Under the pieces are notes generated by a model, which saw nothing but the letters and a program-made list of their open reading frames with translations, did not search any database and was not told where the DNA came from. Shown one piece after another: positions 14,315-28,523 of a stretch of DNA of 64,000 nucleotides. The position numbers and the translations under genes are program-made. The stretch's first letter is position 1, and every line of letters starts with the position of its first letter. The DNA comes from Anoplopoma fimbria (lineage: Eukaryota > Chordata > Actinopteri > Perciformes > Anoplopomatidae). The stretch lies in the NCBI RefSeq assembly GCF_027596085.1, contig NC_072452.1:6392790-6456789 (forward strand), written 5' to 3'.

Positions 14315-16138
14315 ATGAATTCAGACATCAGCAAGGATGGAGACCGAGGCTAAGTAGAGCCCTTTTTAAAACTGTGAGGGGGGGTGTGAGCTATTATTTC
14401 AGCTCCTTTGTTTGAGTGAATCCATTATTGGTGCCGTTACTCCGAATAATCAGTAAACTGTAATTGTCTGTGGACGGCGGGGGAGGACTCCAAATCAAAT
14501 TACATTCACCTTGATAAGAGAGTATCGCGGACAACTACGAGCCAAATGAAAGATGAGTTTGGAGTGGGATGTATAAACAGGTGTGTTCTCCATCAACGCT
14601 CCATGTTAATTGGGCCAATCCATCACCCACTTTGACGTGCCTAATGTTTCAGGGGATGACCGATTAGGGCGGCGAGGAGCGCCGTACACAGGCGCCTGGC
14701 TGGTTTCCTCTGGTCCGTGACGTCTAACCAGCGGCTACAGCTCCATGCGCCATTAGTCCTGGCCTAGCCAGCATACCAATCACATGTCCCTATAGCCCTA
14801 ATAGGATAACCGAGGGGAAAGGGAGGAAATGGCTTCCATGCTGTAGAGCTGCTCTGAGTGTGGTCTCCCGGGTTTTTCCGTGTACACGTATTAATGGACG
14901 AGGCCGGAGCAATTACTGCTCGTATGAAGCCTGGGAGGAAATATGCCCAAAAAACTTCCGGGATAGAAATGGAGCGCGGTTGGGAAATATTGGATTTTGC
15001 AGCAAACATGAGTAACACGTGTGAGTGCACACGGAGGGGGAGGGGGGCACTGACAGTGCAGGCCTTGTGGAGAGGGCAAATTGTGCTTGGGTGCTTCATG
15101 TTGAGCTTTCATCTGTCTCTGATACGCAGCAGCCGGCAGATCGGTGCAACACTTTTATTTAAGGTTGAGGGGAATGAAAACAAGACGGACAGACTACAGC
15201 CATGCTGGGCGGCTCTGTGAGGCGGCACTTACAGACAACCGTATACCAACATGCCTACAATGGCAACCATCTCAGTGAGTTAGAATACTTAAATATGCTA
15301 ATCAGCACTAGATGCAAAGTGCAGCTAAGGCTGATGGGATGTCCTTGGTTGTGCAATATGAGCAACGTTAAAAATCTGACCTGCTGATAGTGCTACATGA
15401 CTAAAGGGTTCCACAAAGTTATTACATTTCATGCAGAGGGGAACATAAATTTGAACATTGCCACACAGTTAACCTCCTCCTCGTCAGCGGCGGGCTTCAT
15501 CAACGAGTCGGCTGTCCCGAATACAGGTAGAAGGAGGTGTTGAGCCGCAGCCCACATAACATGACCCATTTCTTCAGACGGGAGGAGCAATCAGCAGCAC
15601 AGCCGAGGGGGTGCCAGAGACAGGGAGCACACACGCAGTCCCAGAGGACACACAGCTATTAGAGCACAGGAAATACAATCATCCACGAGCCTAGAGGCTA
15701 AATGTGAGATACGGCAGCAGCACAGCAGAAGGAGTTAGGTCCTTTTTCAAGTCCAACCAGCGACTCACTGTCTCTTAAATGTGTTTGAGGTGCCTTAAGA
15801 TCTGATGAAGGATACACGTCCACCTATCGAGGACAAGTGTTGACGTGCCGAGCTGTATTATAACTGTGAAAAGACATCAATAAGGTTTTCTCCACGGTTT
15901 TCTCCATCATGGGACTTTTTATGAAGCAAGCTCGTAGCTACTGGTTCCACGTGCGATGATATGAGCGAGTAGAATGGAGAGACTGGATGAAAGAGGAGGA
16001 GGAGGAGGGATGAGTGGAGATGAGAGGTCACAGCGGCGGGGAGAGCAAACCGACAGATATGGAAATGAAGTCAGGAGGGAGACAGAGATACGTACTTTTC
16101 CTTCGCTTCCTCTTTGTATTTACCCTTCAAAAAAAAGA

Positions 16139-16162
16139 AAGAGAGAGAGAGAGAGAGAGAGG
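16139..16162. repeat. (GA)n microsatellite
   Basis: GA run inside a purine-rich block (15,970-16,350). Confidence 0.93.
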
Positions 16163-18415
16163 CCTAATAAAACATTTATCATTCCAGGAAAGCTCTTTAA
16201 TGTCTTTGACATTAAAAGGAAGAAAGGAGGGAGACAGAGATGAAAAAGAGAAGAGAGAGGGAGACAGGGAGGGGGGGGGGGGGTGTGTGTATATCTCGGA
16301 GTGGATGGCGGTGAAAGGTGGAGGAGTGGTAGGGCTCGAGGAGGCAGAGGACAAGAAATCAGAGCCAAAGGTGTGAAAGGTGAGTGCAGTTAAAAGGGGA
16401 GTCTGGAGATGAGAGGCAGCTAAAGGAACAATCCAGTCTGATCCATCTGTCACTCAGGGTGTAGGATTTTGGATAATACAGGCTTAATCTGTGAAGATGA
16501 ATAAAATCTGTGTGGCTGAAAAAAATCTGAAACAATAAAACGAGACTAAAACTAATTTTTGAAATACAAGTTTTATGAGTCCATACCTGACTTACAGAGG
16601 TTACGTAACACCTTAAAATGTGGTTTCTCCCAACCTCCAGTGCTTTAACTTCTCACCTTGCCGCAGTGATGTACAGATGTACCCCAGGGACCCTGTGACA
16701 TCACTGTTGGGCGTGGCTACAGGAGCAGCAAGGAACACCTCTGACCACAAGTATCACCCTTTAAAAAGGTATAATCCTTGAGATTTTCGTGAAATTAAAT
16801 CCATTTTTTGATGATATTTATGGCCATTCAATGTCCTTACATTCAGTGATTATCTCTCTATTATAGAAATGTTTATTGGCTGTGGCAGGGTCCGCCATTA
16901 CTGCGCTGTTTTCAGACTGGAGAACTATGCAGCATGTAATCACTGACTGATGACTCACTGTTTATTTGTTTGAGTTAGGAGCCTATATTGCCCGCTACAA
17001 TGTCGTACACTGTGCTGTTACACACCTATTGATACTAAGAAAAATACAAATACTGTAAGAAAGAACTGACGCAGCTCTTACTTTTCAGTTGCCGTGATCA
17101 AAGCTGCTGAAGTATAAAACTGAAGCTGAAGAATCAATATGAATAAATTGTTGTGGTCAATGTGTATTTTTGTTTCATCGCCAAGGACATAGGAAGAATA
17201 AAGACCCAAGACGTATACTTTTTTCAGAGGCTGAATGGCTTGCAAAAACAAAGCAAAGAACTGATACGATACAGCGAGGAATCATATTCAGACAGTGTGT
17301 AATTAAGTATATTTTCCAAGGATGTCCTTACTACCTGACATAAATAAGAAGGAATGCTCTTCTCAAGTGCTGACATTGAACTATTCAATCTGATATTTGC
17401 CCATAGTAGAGTCTTCAGTTACAGAATCTCAGATCCAAGGCTTTTTGTTTGTTTTGTATACAACAATAAGCAGCATTCAATCTCTATTTTTCTCTCCTTT
17501 ACAGTTCTGGAAACGAGATGTTTTAGTTTACAATGAGTGAATGTAAGAGTCTGAGATTATGAGAGAAATATTTGTGCATTCTGTTTTATTGCTTTCTCTG
17601 AAATATGTGTCTGAAGTGATGTGAGAGGAGAAGATACCGAGTGACAGACGGACGCAAAATGAAAGTGAGGCAGACAAAGGGAGCAGAACACGAAAAAATG
17701 AAAGAAACATCTTGTTTGTATTCGATCATCCAAACAAACAGATGAACAGGCTGAACAGAAACGGGAATTAGTCGGCAGAGATTTATCTTAAGCTTCATGA
17801 TTGGATGACATTTTGTATATTGAAAACTGTAAAACAGGGCGTCGAGATGTTTGACATTAGCAAATCTCACAGGGAAAGAAAGAAAAAGGATGCTACATGC
17901 AAACTGTGACCCTTACATTAAATAAGTGAACATGCACGGCAGTAAGAATGTTCTCCCCGACATCATAAATTGTGATTATGAATGGTGTATGTCACCTTCT
18001 CCCACCTCTGCCAGCTGTAAACAACATAAAACTGCGAACATATCACTTCTGCGTTGCATGTGTTTCTCACTGCTGCGGAGATAAATGTACAGGCACACAC
18101 TGAACAGCGATCAGCATCAACGTGTCACATCATGACAGATGTTGCAGTGTGTGTCACCAGTCAAGACTGGCAGGCCGAAGGCAGCAGCGTGATGGAAATG
18201 TTTGTATGTACGGAACGGTGATGATTGTTTTAAATGGGTCAGCAAGAAACCCTGAGACAGAACACCAAACAATTTGGATTTGTCTCTACTGTAAAAACAA
18301 AAATACCCCAAAAAATTGAATTGCCTCCTTGGCGTCGAACGCCTCCGCCAGTCGTGTTGCATTTTCTATCCATGTCTCTCCAAAATTGTATCTTTTCATC
18401 CGTTTATCCGCTTGA

Positions 18416-18680
18416 AACGTTTATGTAAAATTGACATAATTTGCATAGTTTCGTGAGGCAACGTTGACCTTTGACCACCATGTTCAGTTCAACCTTGAGT
18501 TCAAGTGGTCATTTTTGCCAGATTTGAATAATTTCCCTCCAGGCGTTCCTGAAATATTGCGTTCACAAGAATGGGATGAACTTGAGGTCATAGTGGCCTT
18601 GACCTTTGACCCATCACCACCACATTTAAATGAAACATTTATTAAGGCCACTGCAATAACACAACAGGAATTCTTAATGA
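18416..18680 (+). repeat. dispersed fish repeat, copy 2
   Basis: It contains the same core as 9,843-9,984 and the TTGACCTTTGACC motif twice (near 18,468 and 18,600). The block AGGCGTTCCTGAAATATTGC then GTTCACAAGAATGGGA is characteristic of this family. The ORF across it is fortuitous. Confidence 0.6.
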
Positions 18681-19197
18681 AGTAGGTGTTCCCGTTTAAG
18701 CGTGGGATAATGCTGTGGACATCTTCAAAAAGAGAACTTCCCGTGCAGTTCAAAACCGCCTGAAGCATCCGTACTGCATATGATGAATATGTATATTGTA
18801 ATAGTGTAACAGAGCTAAACCACAAATAGGCGACAATCGTTAACAAACACATTAAGGAGACAACGCGAGCCCACTGAGCGGACAGTGGAAGTGTGCTGTC
18901 TCGTTGCTCCTCACTCTGATACACAGCTTCAGCTCACACAGCGGTCGATTGACTTTTTAAGGAATCATCAAAGGAAACGGCACCACCAGGGCACACGGAG
19001 AGAGCAAAGGAATGTGCTGAGCTTAACACACGCTCATCAGCACATCCATCATTTACACACGGGCAGGCTGGTCGATGACATTAATACCGAGGTTATGATC
19101 TACGTCTGTCGCTTTCTGATGGTACACAATAGCTCCTGTTGTTTTGAAGCATCTCATGCACTCATAATATAAAGTCTATCTTCATGTTACGCTCGGT

Positions 19198-19229
19198 AAT
19201 ATATATATATATAAGAATATATATATAAG
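19198..19229. repeat. (TA)n, duplicated with AAGA spacer
   Basis: Two short TA arrays separated by AGAA. Confidence 0.88.
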
Positions 19230-20170
19230 AATGCTGAAATGTTCGTTTCAAAGAGGCAGTTAGATGTTTTGACAGACAGGGTGTGATGCTGCAAAGCAGA
19301 CGATGAGTGTCTCTCATGAGCTCTGTGTTGTCGTTCTCGATTACAACGAGTAGACACGCTGAAGACAGCATGCAGTAAATCCATCAGCTGGACGAGGACA
19401 TGCAGAGACAAACGGCCGAGACGGACTTTGTGTTATTGTTATAAAAGTATTTTTGTGATGTCACTGAAACTAGAGAATTACTTTGGATGAGACAAAATGC
19501 TTTGTTGTGTTTTTGTCTAATTAAAACAGGACCAGAGTGCATGACTTAATATCTCCATCTTCTGCTAAATGAAATATATTTGTACACTGCTGAGCTGTGG
19601 CTGTCACATTATTGTGTCTTGTGATTTTTTTTTCTGCAGCTCTACTCTGCTGATAAGTCCTTCACACTCCTGTCACTCCTGGTGTTATGTATTACATGTT
19701 GTATAACACACAGACCTGGGTCCGTTGTATTTCCATCTAATATTGTGTTTCCTGATTTAAAATAATGTTTTTCATTTTTTTTAATATTCTTATTTGAGAA
19801 TTGGTTATATTTTAAAATCATGTTTTAAGATAAGGCTGGACCTGACCCATGGCTGAACTGGCTCACTGAGTCTATAATCCCTGATGAGCCAGATCACAGT
19901 GAAACCTGCAGGCCAGTCAAGCTGAAGTCTGGACTGATGATTAAAGGTGCTTTGGCATTTTGATATAACTCCGCTCAACTAGATTAAAGCAACAAAACCT
20001 TTTGAAAAAATCTGCACTTTAACTGATAATTTTTCTACCTGAATTCAACCTCCAAGAAAAGTAATAAACCAGTTAGAGTCGGAGGCCATTTATCTGCAGA
20101 TCGAGTACTTTAATTATGTTATGATATTTTAAGTATACTTAGCTCATTATACTGCTGTATTCTTACTTAT

Positions 20171-20440
20171 ACATTACATTACATTACATTACAGTCATTT
20201 AGCAAATTGTAAGTCATTTTGTACAGGAAGTGTATTCAACATAGGTATTCAAGAGAACTACTAGTCACCAGAAGTCATAAGTGCATCTCCTTTCTTAAAC
20301 AAGCATCTAAAAGCATAAACCAGAGCAAAAGTACAGTGCAGAAGCAAATTACTACGAAAACAATAAGTGCAACGAGCTAATACGAATGTAATAAGTTCTA
20401 CGAGGAAGGCTCAGGGTAGTACTTCTTGAGAGTATAAGAG
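20171..20440 (+). repeat. dispersed fish repeat beginning with (ACATT)n
   Basis: It starts with ACATTACATTACATTACA, then GTCATTTAGCAAATTGTAAG, then CATTCAACATAGGTATTCAA-type sequence, and extends through AAGCATCTAAAAGCATAAAC. I recognise the CATTTAGCA and GTATTCAAGAGAACTACTAG words as belonging to a common teleost interspersed element. The boundary on the right is approximate. Confidence 0.55.
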
Positions 20441-20499
20441 AGTATATTCATTCATATTTCCACCACTGTCATATTCAGGGGTATCTACTTTCATTTTCT

Positions 20500-20960
20500 T
20501 TTGTTAACGTAAGCCCGTTATGTTCAACCTGTTCTCACTACCATTGACATACCGTCATTTGATCAGTGCTCCTCGGCATCTGACACCAAAGCACGGAGGA
20601 ACTCTTGTGTGTATGTGACGCTCTCTAAAAAACAGCTAACTCCAATCTAAACACCCCCGCCTCATTATTACATAACTGACGTAGTATAAAGTCCATATAG
20701 GGCATCGAGGAGGGGAGCTGGATTGGGTCAAACAAACACAGGACTTTCATCAAGGAGACCACTGTTCATGTCCAGTGTGAAACTAAAATGAAACGTTGAA
20801 ATAGTGACATGTGAGTTGTTAGTCAAGTTATAGTCAACCGCACTGTTTTCCTAATCCTAACTACGTGGTTTCGTTGCCTAAACCTAACTTCATAATTTTA
20901 AAAAGACACTATCCATATAACGTGCATATTTTAAACCAGCCATTTCTGAACTCGCCCAAT
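20500..20960. repeat. possible dispersed fish repeat (CCTAAACCTAAC type)
   Basis: It contains GGTTTCGTTGCCTAAACCTA and AACGTTGAAATAGTGACATG-like words that recur in fish genomes. Only one copy is in the window and the ends are not visible. Confidence 0.3.
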
Positions 20961-21571
20961 CTAATGCTAGAGTGGTACGTTCGAGTGTTACAGTTTGAAA
21001 CTTAGGGCCACTGACTCGGTCTTTGACAAGTTAGGATTGAGAGTGTGACATTTTGTATTCTTATCATCTTTGAGGGAAATTGATTTTACTGTAGCAGGGC
21101 GTTTTATTTTGTTAGTACTGTAGTTGAAATCTCATGCAGTTCACATGTTATAGGCTTTCCACAAGCATCATAAAGAGCAATGTGGGGGATATTTGCAGTA
21201 GACGGTAGGACATGGTTGACTCTGATCCTGTTACTGATCTTGTCTCTGCATACTCACAACTACAAGGTAAAAACAACATCTTTGTTTACTTTGAACATGT
21301 GAAACATTTCTTAAATAATGCAGTTTGAACTAGATTTTTTTTTACATCAAGTAAAGTTTCCTTGAAGTAGGAGAATATTTCTACCTGAGAAGAACCCTAT
21401 AGAAGTCCCTCCAGCTCTGATCATATGATCACAGAGCAGAGAGACTTAAGAGTGGCCCCTGACAGCCTCTGGGCCTGAGCCATGAGGGCTGAAGGTTCAG
21501 GTCTCACCGGGGGTCCCGTCACATTCTGCCTGCTTTAAGTAGCTCAGGCAAAGCTGGACTATATGCATACA

Positions 21572-21694
<123 letters not shown>

Positions 21695-21865
21695 CTGGGC
21701 CTTGTATTTCCTATTGCTCCGGTCCGCTGTGGGCTGCCAGACGGCAGTTTGTCTGTCACACCGTCTGCGCTGAGCCTGGCAGTCGGACCTCAGGGAGGGA
21801 TTCTGGCTCGCGAGCGGATCAAGCAGCCGCGCTGGAGCCTCTAGTGATGCCTGATCCCGCCATGA

Positions 21866-21901
21866 CACGGCCCCGCCACGGCCCCGCCACGGCCCCGCCA
21901 C
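21866..21901. repeat. 12-bp GC-rich minisatellite
   Basis: Three tandem copies of CACGGCCCCGCC, preceded by a partial unit. Confidence 0.9.
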
Positions 21902-21987
21902 TCTGAGAAATCAGAGCTGTGAGGTGAGAGCTGCACTGTTCTGCTTTAAGCCGGTACTGAAACAAGAGAAGTGAGGTCCTCAAACAC

Positions 21988-21989
<2 letters not shown>

Positions 21990-22083
<94 letters not shown>
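21990..22083. repeat. (CA)n microsatellite
   Basis: Second long CA array within 300 bp of the one at 21,572-21,692. Confidence 0.98.
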
Positions 22084-22084
<1 letters not shown>

Positions 22085-22194
22085 GGCTTTCACATTTTTA
22101 CTGCGTCTCATTTTCAACTGATACTATGAAACACGCACTGATTTAAGTTAAAAACCCTGAAGAGAAAAATAGTGGCAAACAACATATTCTGGCG

Positions 22195-22435
22195 TTGACT
22201 CAAGCATCCAATACAAATGAATTAAAACCTTCACGTTCGGAGGTGATTAGGTTTTTCATCAGATTTCTGAATTGTTCCAGTGCACTCAGCATCAGCAACG
22301 ATCGTCAGCGTATGCTCCAATTTGTTCCAGGTATGTGGAGCACAAAATGTAAAATCTGTCTTTCTCAGGTCAGTGGTGGCTCCGGGAAGCTGGAACAACA
22401 ACATCCAGAAGTGTGGTCGACATGCCACTTAATAT
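22195..22435 (-). mobile_element. LINE ORF2 3'-terminal fragment
   Basis: The minus-strand frame 22,428-22,231 includes LPGATTDLRKTDFTFCAPHT then WNKLEHTL. It resembles the C-terminal tail found downstream of the reverse transcriptase in fish non-LTR retrotransposons (pattern R-D-G/R-K-FxFxAPxxWNxLxxxL). No reverse transcriptase catalytic block is nearby, so it is a 5'-truncated, inactive fragment. The clade is not assigned. Confidence 0.5.
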
Positions 22436-25400
22436 GAGAGCAGAAGGGCTACTTTAATACACACAAACTAGTGTCGGTACCTCTGAAACATCTTCAGTCT
22501 GGTTTTTAATCCCAAATACATGAATACATAATATAAAATAAATAAAACCCATATAAGGTACACAATGCTGCAGTCACACAGCACTAGGCCTGACCCCGAA
22601 TAGTCAACAATTTGATCTAAGGAGCCTGATTCGAAGTAATGAAATGAAGGATCTTTCATTATTAATTAGAGCACCAGATATATTTTGAATTTCTGAACAT
22701 TTTCTTTGAAATCAGCAGGGGGAGGTGCCGTAGAAACAGCTGTTTGCGGTGCATGCAACAGCTGTATGCAGCGTGCGTCACCCTCTCCCGTTGACTGGAA
22801 AATGGAATTAGGACCCAAAGTTCTATTAATAACCACAAAAAAGGGAGCAGGATAAGAAACCATGTCTCTCTGTCTATCGATTTCTGCTCCATGTCAGTAC
22901 TATGGACAGCGCAACAACTACATACACACACACACACACACACGCACCAAACAGTCCATTATTCTGAAACAACAGCTAAGCCAAAATCCTATTGTATCCC
23001 GGTCAATAATGTTGCTTTTACTAATTTTCTATAGATACATAGAGCTTTAACAGAGGGGGATCAATGAGCAAGAAAAAAAAAACAGATGATGACCGATCAG
23101 TTGACTATAGACATGCCTGGACCAATCAGATTCTCTGGTTTGTGGACTACAGCTTTGAATCCCAGAGTTCATTTCGACCATCGCCACCTTGGGTTCTGGC
23201 CATCTTAAATGCAAAACGCCAAGATGGTGACTCCTGGTGCGTAGTCACATTTTTCAGGAGGGGACCAGCACGTTTCTGCAGCTCTGCACAAGCTTTTCCT
23301 CAGAAGTATAAATGGGGTTTTAGGGTTCATATGTACATCTTATGACATTTAGATGTACTTGTGATGTACATACATACAGAGACGACATTTGGAAAGTGTC
23401 ACGCGCCACTGCATGTTATGATGGATAACCACAAGATCGTTAGGTTAAGATACAATCTACTACAATCCTTTTGACTCCCCAGGTTGAAGGCATCAAATAC
23501 TTCTCCTATTTCGTTTTTGTGAAAATGTATATTCATGGAGGAGAGAGTAAAACAAAGTTTGAGGATATTACTTTCTGCAAGGACAACAGTCAAAGTCAGA
23601 ATCCCAGCATCATAAAGTAAAGGCAGACATGTGTTCATTTGCATATTCATCACATTCAGCGTGCATCCTGCCAGAGGCCCCGTATCCCTGTGTGTAACTA
23701 ATAATGTGGGGCACGCATTTAATATATCACTTGCACGCTATTGTGCAAAGTTGAAGTGGTAACCTGAAAGTGTGAATAAATGTGTACTAAATAGTCGATT
23801 GATAAAACCTTCACAGGTCAATTTATGAAAGCTGTTTTATGCATTTCTTGTTCTTTTCAGCACCAGTTCCCACGCAACAATGTTTGATTATGAAGAGGGG
23901 ATTCTTTTTCTAAACAAGCAAATGATTTAGCTCAGATTTATTATTCCTTTTTCTGTCATATACCATGTTTGATGAATGGAGCAATGGTGGCTTTGGCTCT
24001 AAACACTTCCACATTATGCCCCTGTATTTTATTTGATGTGTTTTCCAACACTTTTGCATGCTTGTTTTTCATGGTCACAGTTGGAACTCTTTTCACATGC
24101 ATATCTTTTTTTTTTTTTTTTTTTAAAACAAAAAATTGGAATCAGCCAAGTCAAGGTTGGCGGTGTGACGGTGGGGGCGAGGTCCACTGGAGTTGAATAG
24201 AATCAAATCAAGCTCCGTCTTTGATGAGCTGATCAGTTCTATCGTCGTACAGTAGTTTCGGATAAATGTGGCCCGAGTGCAGTTTGTTAAGGGACTTCAA
24301 AGGGGCTCTTTGAAACGAGGCCACGGAAATGCCAGAGCACTGGTGGAGCGCCCGTCTGTCCTTTAAAGCTTGCTCTCGGCTCCCTTGGCTGCGTGTTAAT
24401 GATGAACCGATAAGATATTAAAGCAGAGTGGCGTTGCCGTTCTCTCTGCCTGCGCTCACCCCCTTGGCTCTCCCCCTTGTGCACCCAGACATATTCGCAC
24501 ACACAAAGGCGGAGCACGAGGGTGCCCGTCCGTCTGTCTGCCCGCCATCTTCGCGCCGCAGAGCGTAAATGCAACCGACTGTTCTATATCGCCTCCGAAT
24601 AAAAGGGCTGCGGATATGTGGTCTGCGGTTAGAGCGTGTCCGAATGCAAGGCGGCGGGCGGCTCCTCTTATCTAGGAGAGGGGAAGGTTGGCTTGTGTAA
24701 TTATTTTCACTGGCTTTGATCCAGAGCAGCCTCTTCTGGACACCTGTTGGCCTCTGGCTCCATCTGAGGCCTGATAATTAGACCCAGAAACCGCAAGAGC
24801 AGCGGCCCGCGCAGGGGAGAAGTCTTGCCTCCCACGTATACATGCATACAAACAAGCAGTCATTTCCTCTAATACTCCTATAGAAAACCAACATCTGAAA
24901 GTGAGAGCAGTTGAACTTTCTGCGAGTAAGTGCACGTCACGTTGGCGGAGTGACAGCCATCGTCAGTCAGACCGCAGACTGCGTTTCATTTCTCTGTGTT
25001 CTCCTCTTCCGAGTCTCGCTGAGAGCTTCCAAAGCTGCCGCGTCTCCCCACTGTCATTCAAACTGTGCAGACTTTCAAATGACATTGACAGTCAAAGTGT
25101 CTCCTGCCGCGCAAATGACAGCAACAGCTATTGACTGTGCTTCCTTTTTACACGGAAACTTATTTCATTCAATTCGCGTTTCTTTTATTTATTTTTTTCA
25201 TGTCGGATTCAAAGAGAGAGAGAAAAAAAAGACCCGAAGGAAAACGGTCAATAGGAAACATTCTTCTTTCTTTTTTTTTAATAAATAATCATTTAGAGAG
25301 AAAGTCATTTCCTGACGTGCCTTGTCTTGTCCTTTCATTTCAGTATATTTCCAAGGCTGTCTTTTATTTTCCAAAGAACAGTGGAGCTTTCTGCCAGGAT

Positions 25401-25542
25401 GAACCCCCAAAAATTTCAAAGAATTGCCCATGGCCAATTTCCACAATCAGCCGCACAGAAATCCTTGTTTTCGGCAGCTGAGAACGCAAGGTTCTTTTGC
25501 TATGAAAATTTTTTGTGCATTGAAATTCAACTGTTGTCGACT

Positions 25543-25607
<65 letters not shown>

Positions 25608-26444
25608 TTAAATGAGCCTGCACCTTGTCAGTTATTCTCTCGTGTTAATTGGTTCCTTTTCCTGTCAAAGTACCAGTTAGCAGGGCTCAGCCAGCATACC
25701 CCCGTAAATAAGACTGCCCCTGGAAATCTGTTAGTAACGTAATTAAAGTCAGATCGTCTCCTCCAGTCAAGTTGTATTTGTTGACCAAACAGTCTTACTT
25801 CGGCAAAACTTTAGAATTATACTTTAGAAGCTTCGATTTTGGCTTTGCATTTTTGTCTGGCTCAGTTTCTAGTCGACGCGAGGGGTTAATGTCACATAGA
25901 TACCCGTGGTGTCGCTTTTGATTTATAGTGCAAGGGGAGTATTTCACCCGCTGGTCGCACAGCCACAAGACACAACACCATCGAGGCCGTGTCCCGCTGT
26001 AATTACGCTCCCCGCAGTAACCGTGTTCCAACTCTGTTCATTTACTCTGTGATATAGCTGGAGTCACATTCTGGTAACTTCCATCTCGCCTCATCTCATT
26101 ACCGAGCAGGAGACGACTGTTTTTGTCATGTCGCTGTGATATAGAGCGGTGGGCTGTGTTAGCGAGACTTTGTTCGGCTTCATAAATTATGTCTTCACTA
26201 ACAACAGCAGCTATCACAGCTCTGGAAATGAACGTGGCATTACTGTTGCGTTCACGCTACAGCGTAGCCCCCAGCCACGCCAACGTTGACATCTTGTAAT
26301 GCTATTTCAATCAGGGGAGACAAGTGAATGAAGAAAAAGATCATTGTTTTATCATAACAGATGATGAGTGAGTTTTGACAGAAATGCTTTGTCTTTGGCC
26401 GGAGTTGTGCTTTACTCTGACACACACACACACACACACCGACT
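22436..26444. other. intron 2 block: no gene seen
   Basis: Unique-looking AT-rich DNA with an (AT)n array at 25,544. The stretch 24,280-24,660 is more GC-rich with CpGs but shows no exon. Confidence 0.55.
25544..25604. repeat. (AT)n microsatellite
   Basis: Uninterrupted AT run of about 60 bp. Confidence 0.97.
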
Positions 26445-26985
26445 CCGGCTCAGTGCAGCGTGAGACACACATCATGGCAGAGAGAACAAAAAGATCCAAG
26501 GTGAGATAACATTTTACTCCAATAGATGCCGATTACTCTCGTTGTCACAAATGCAAATGCAAATGCAAGTCAGGGAGGTTACACCAGCAATCTTTAGAAA
26601 TTCACAGCTTTAGACTGTTTGGCGAGCAGCCGTCCATCCTTCATCCTTACCCTCATCCACGCAGGTAAAGTAAGCGATGCCATCTGGAGTTTTATAATAA
26701 GAATAGGCTAATAATTGATTGTTTAGCTGCTATCTTTTTTTTTTTAATTTTGGAACTTCTTGCATTGCTGCTCAAGAAAGATTATTAGTTTACTTTCAAG
26801 AAAAGAAAAAACAATGTTTATTTTTTTCATGATTAATTGTCTTTTTTTTCCCCTCGCACTATAATCAAAAAGAACCGATAAGAGTATCGATAAGGAAGTT
26901 CACCGATAAGCAGTAGCAATAAGAATACTAGTATCAATACAATCCAAACAATAGCCATCCCTACTGTCTATATTCGCACGGGACC
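26445..26985 (+). pseudogene. degenerate hAT-like transposon start with BED zinc-finger remnant
   Basis: From ATG at 26,474 the frame reads MAERTKRSKVR, a stop, then HFTPIDADYSRCHKCKCKCK and on to LEIH. A BED finger has the pattern KVW-HF...A-C--C...L--H, as in hAT transposases. Here the aromatic position is lost to Arg-stop and the C--C spacing is expanded by an (AAATGC)n slip at about 26,552-26,568. A possible donor follows near 26,664. The right end at 26,880-26,985 carries repeated CGATAAG words and ends CCATCCCTACTG, like the CAG..GGGATGG terminus of many hAT elements. Clearly non-functional. Confidence 0.5.
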
Positions 26986-28470
26986 CTAGCAGCGGTATCC
27001 TGGACGAAAGCCTTGTGGGGTTTTTTTTGCAACATCTGCAGTCATTTGGAGTCGTGTTTGTGCCACGTGACAATAGCTAGTTCATCCTTTCGTTGTATTT
27101 TGATGTGCAACAACTGCACTGCGTATGGCGATGGATGATACCGAGGGTTTATTAGAGCTTCTTTATGGAAACCAGCAGCCTGCTTCAACCAAAAGAGGCA
27201 AAAAGCACCTTACAACTGAGGGGAAGTGCAGAATGAAACGGGCCTGTCACTACAAGTCATACCTCTCATATTGCACAGTCATCTGAAGATGTTGATGAGT
27301 ATTAAGTTTAGACCGTTTATCTACCAGCCATGTCACCATCCTGCTTCTCTTTCCTAGCTACAGCTGCTACCGAGCATGCTTCCCCCCCGAGTTGACTTTC
27401 AGCCCACACAGACACTCACCTCATGAGGGCCTCAGTACTCGCACTGGAGTGTTGTAAGGAGATCCAGTCACCACCACACCCTTGGGTCGTGTCTACAGTT
27501 TGCTCTGAAATGTCGCGGTTAAACCCAACACCTCTCCTGGGGTTTTGATCAGGGTTCGGAACAGTTCCCAGTTTGTGTGTGTGCATGTGTGTGTAAAATA
27601 AGATGATTTTGTCATATTCAGATGCGTTATATAACCTATTTCAAATCAATAGAGAAAAGAGAAATTATGCAGAAGAAAAGGATAATGACAAAACACCAAG
27701 AAAACAAATTGTTTCCTGGATATTCGACCGTTGTTTCTTTAAAAAGCAATTAATAATTGTCTTCTCTCTTTACAGTGCTTGTATAAAGGCAATAAAGTAG
27801 TCAATGAATATGCGGAGGCTCTGGGCTATAAGTATGAACAAAGCTTTAGCCCCCCAAAGGTAGCACTAATAGATCAGATGGTCATTTGTTCCATCTGCTA
27901 TTGTTTCTTTTAAACAAACTACTGGATATGACGTGATTGCATCTTCTTTTTCCATGATCCATGGTGACAGTAGGAGATATGGTTCCTGTGTCATATACAA
28001 TGTATTATATGTATTTGTTTGGAAAAACTGTCTGTAAAGCAAATTGCCTCTCAGAGATATTCAAGTGTTTTTTTTACAAATCTGAAACCACATTTAAGAG
28101 ACGTCATTCATCAGAGAGACGATCTGTCCTTCGTCCACCTTTACACAAAATGGATTATGACCCTGAGTGTGTTAAGATTTTACGATGTCCTTCATTGCAC
28201 TTGAATACTGGAATTCAATGCACCTCAACGAGTGCAAGGACGCGGAACATTTCAGAAGCACACGTTCCCTCAGCCTCGTGAACAATTCCTCTTTTGGATT
28301 GTGCTCTGGTCTCTCTTGTGTTGAACATCTATGCGAATTCAACATCAAACTTTCACTGACAATATTTCAAAAGAATGACTCATGTCTCAAAATGTGACAG
28401 ACATACCTGCATGTGCCTATAGGTGAACGAGATGAAGAGAAAGGTAGGGGGAACGTCAAACAAACCCTGT

Positions 28471-28472
<2 letters not shown>

Positions 28473-28519
<47 letters not shown>
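28473..28519. repeat. (CA)n microsatellite
   Basis: Pure CA array. Confidence 0.97.

Positions 28520-28523
<4 letters not shown>

Noticed and set aside
27127..27285. Short frame beginning MAMDDTEGLLELLYGNQQPA
   Set aside because: It is only 52 codons, with no donor or recognised similarity, and is not linked convincingly to the hAT remnant upstream.
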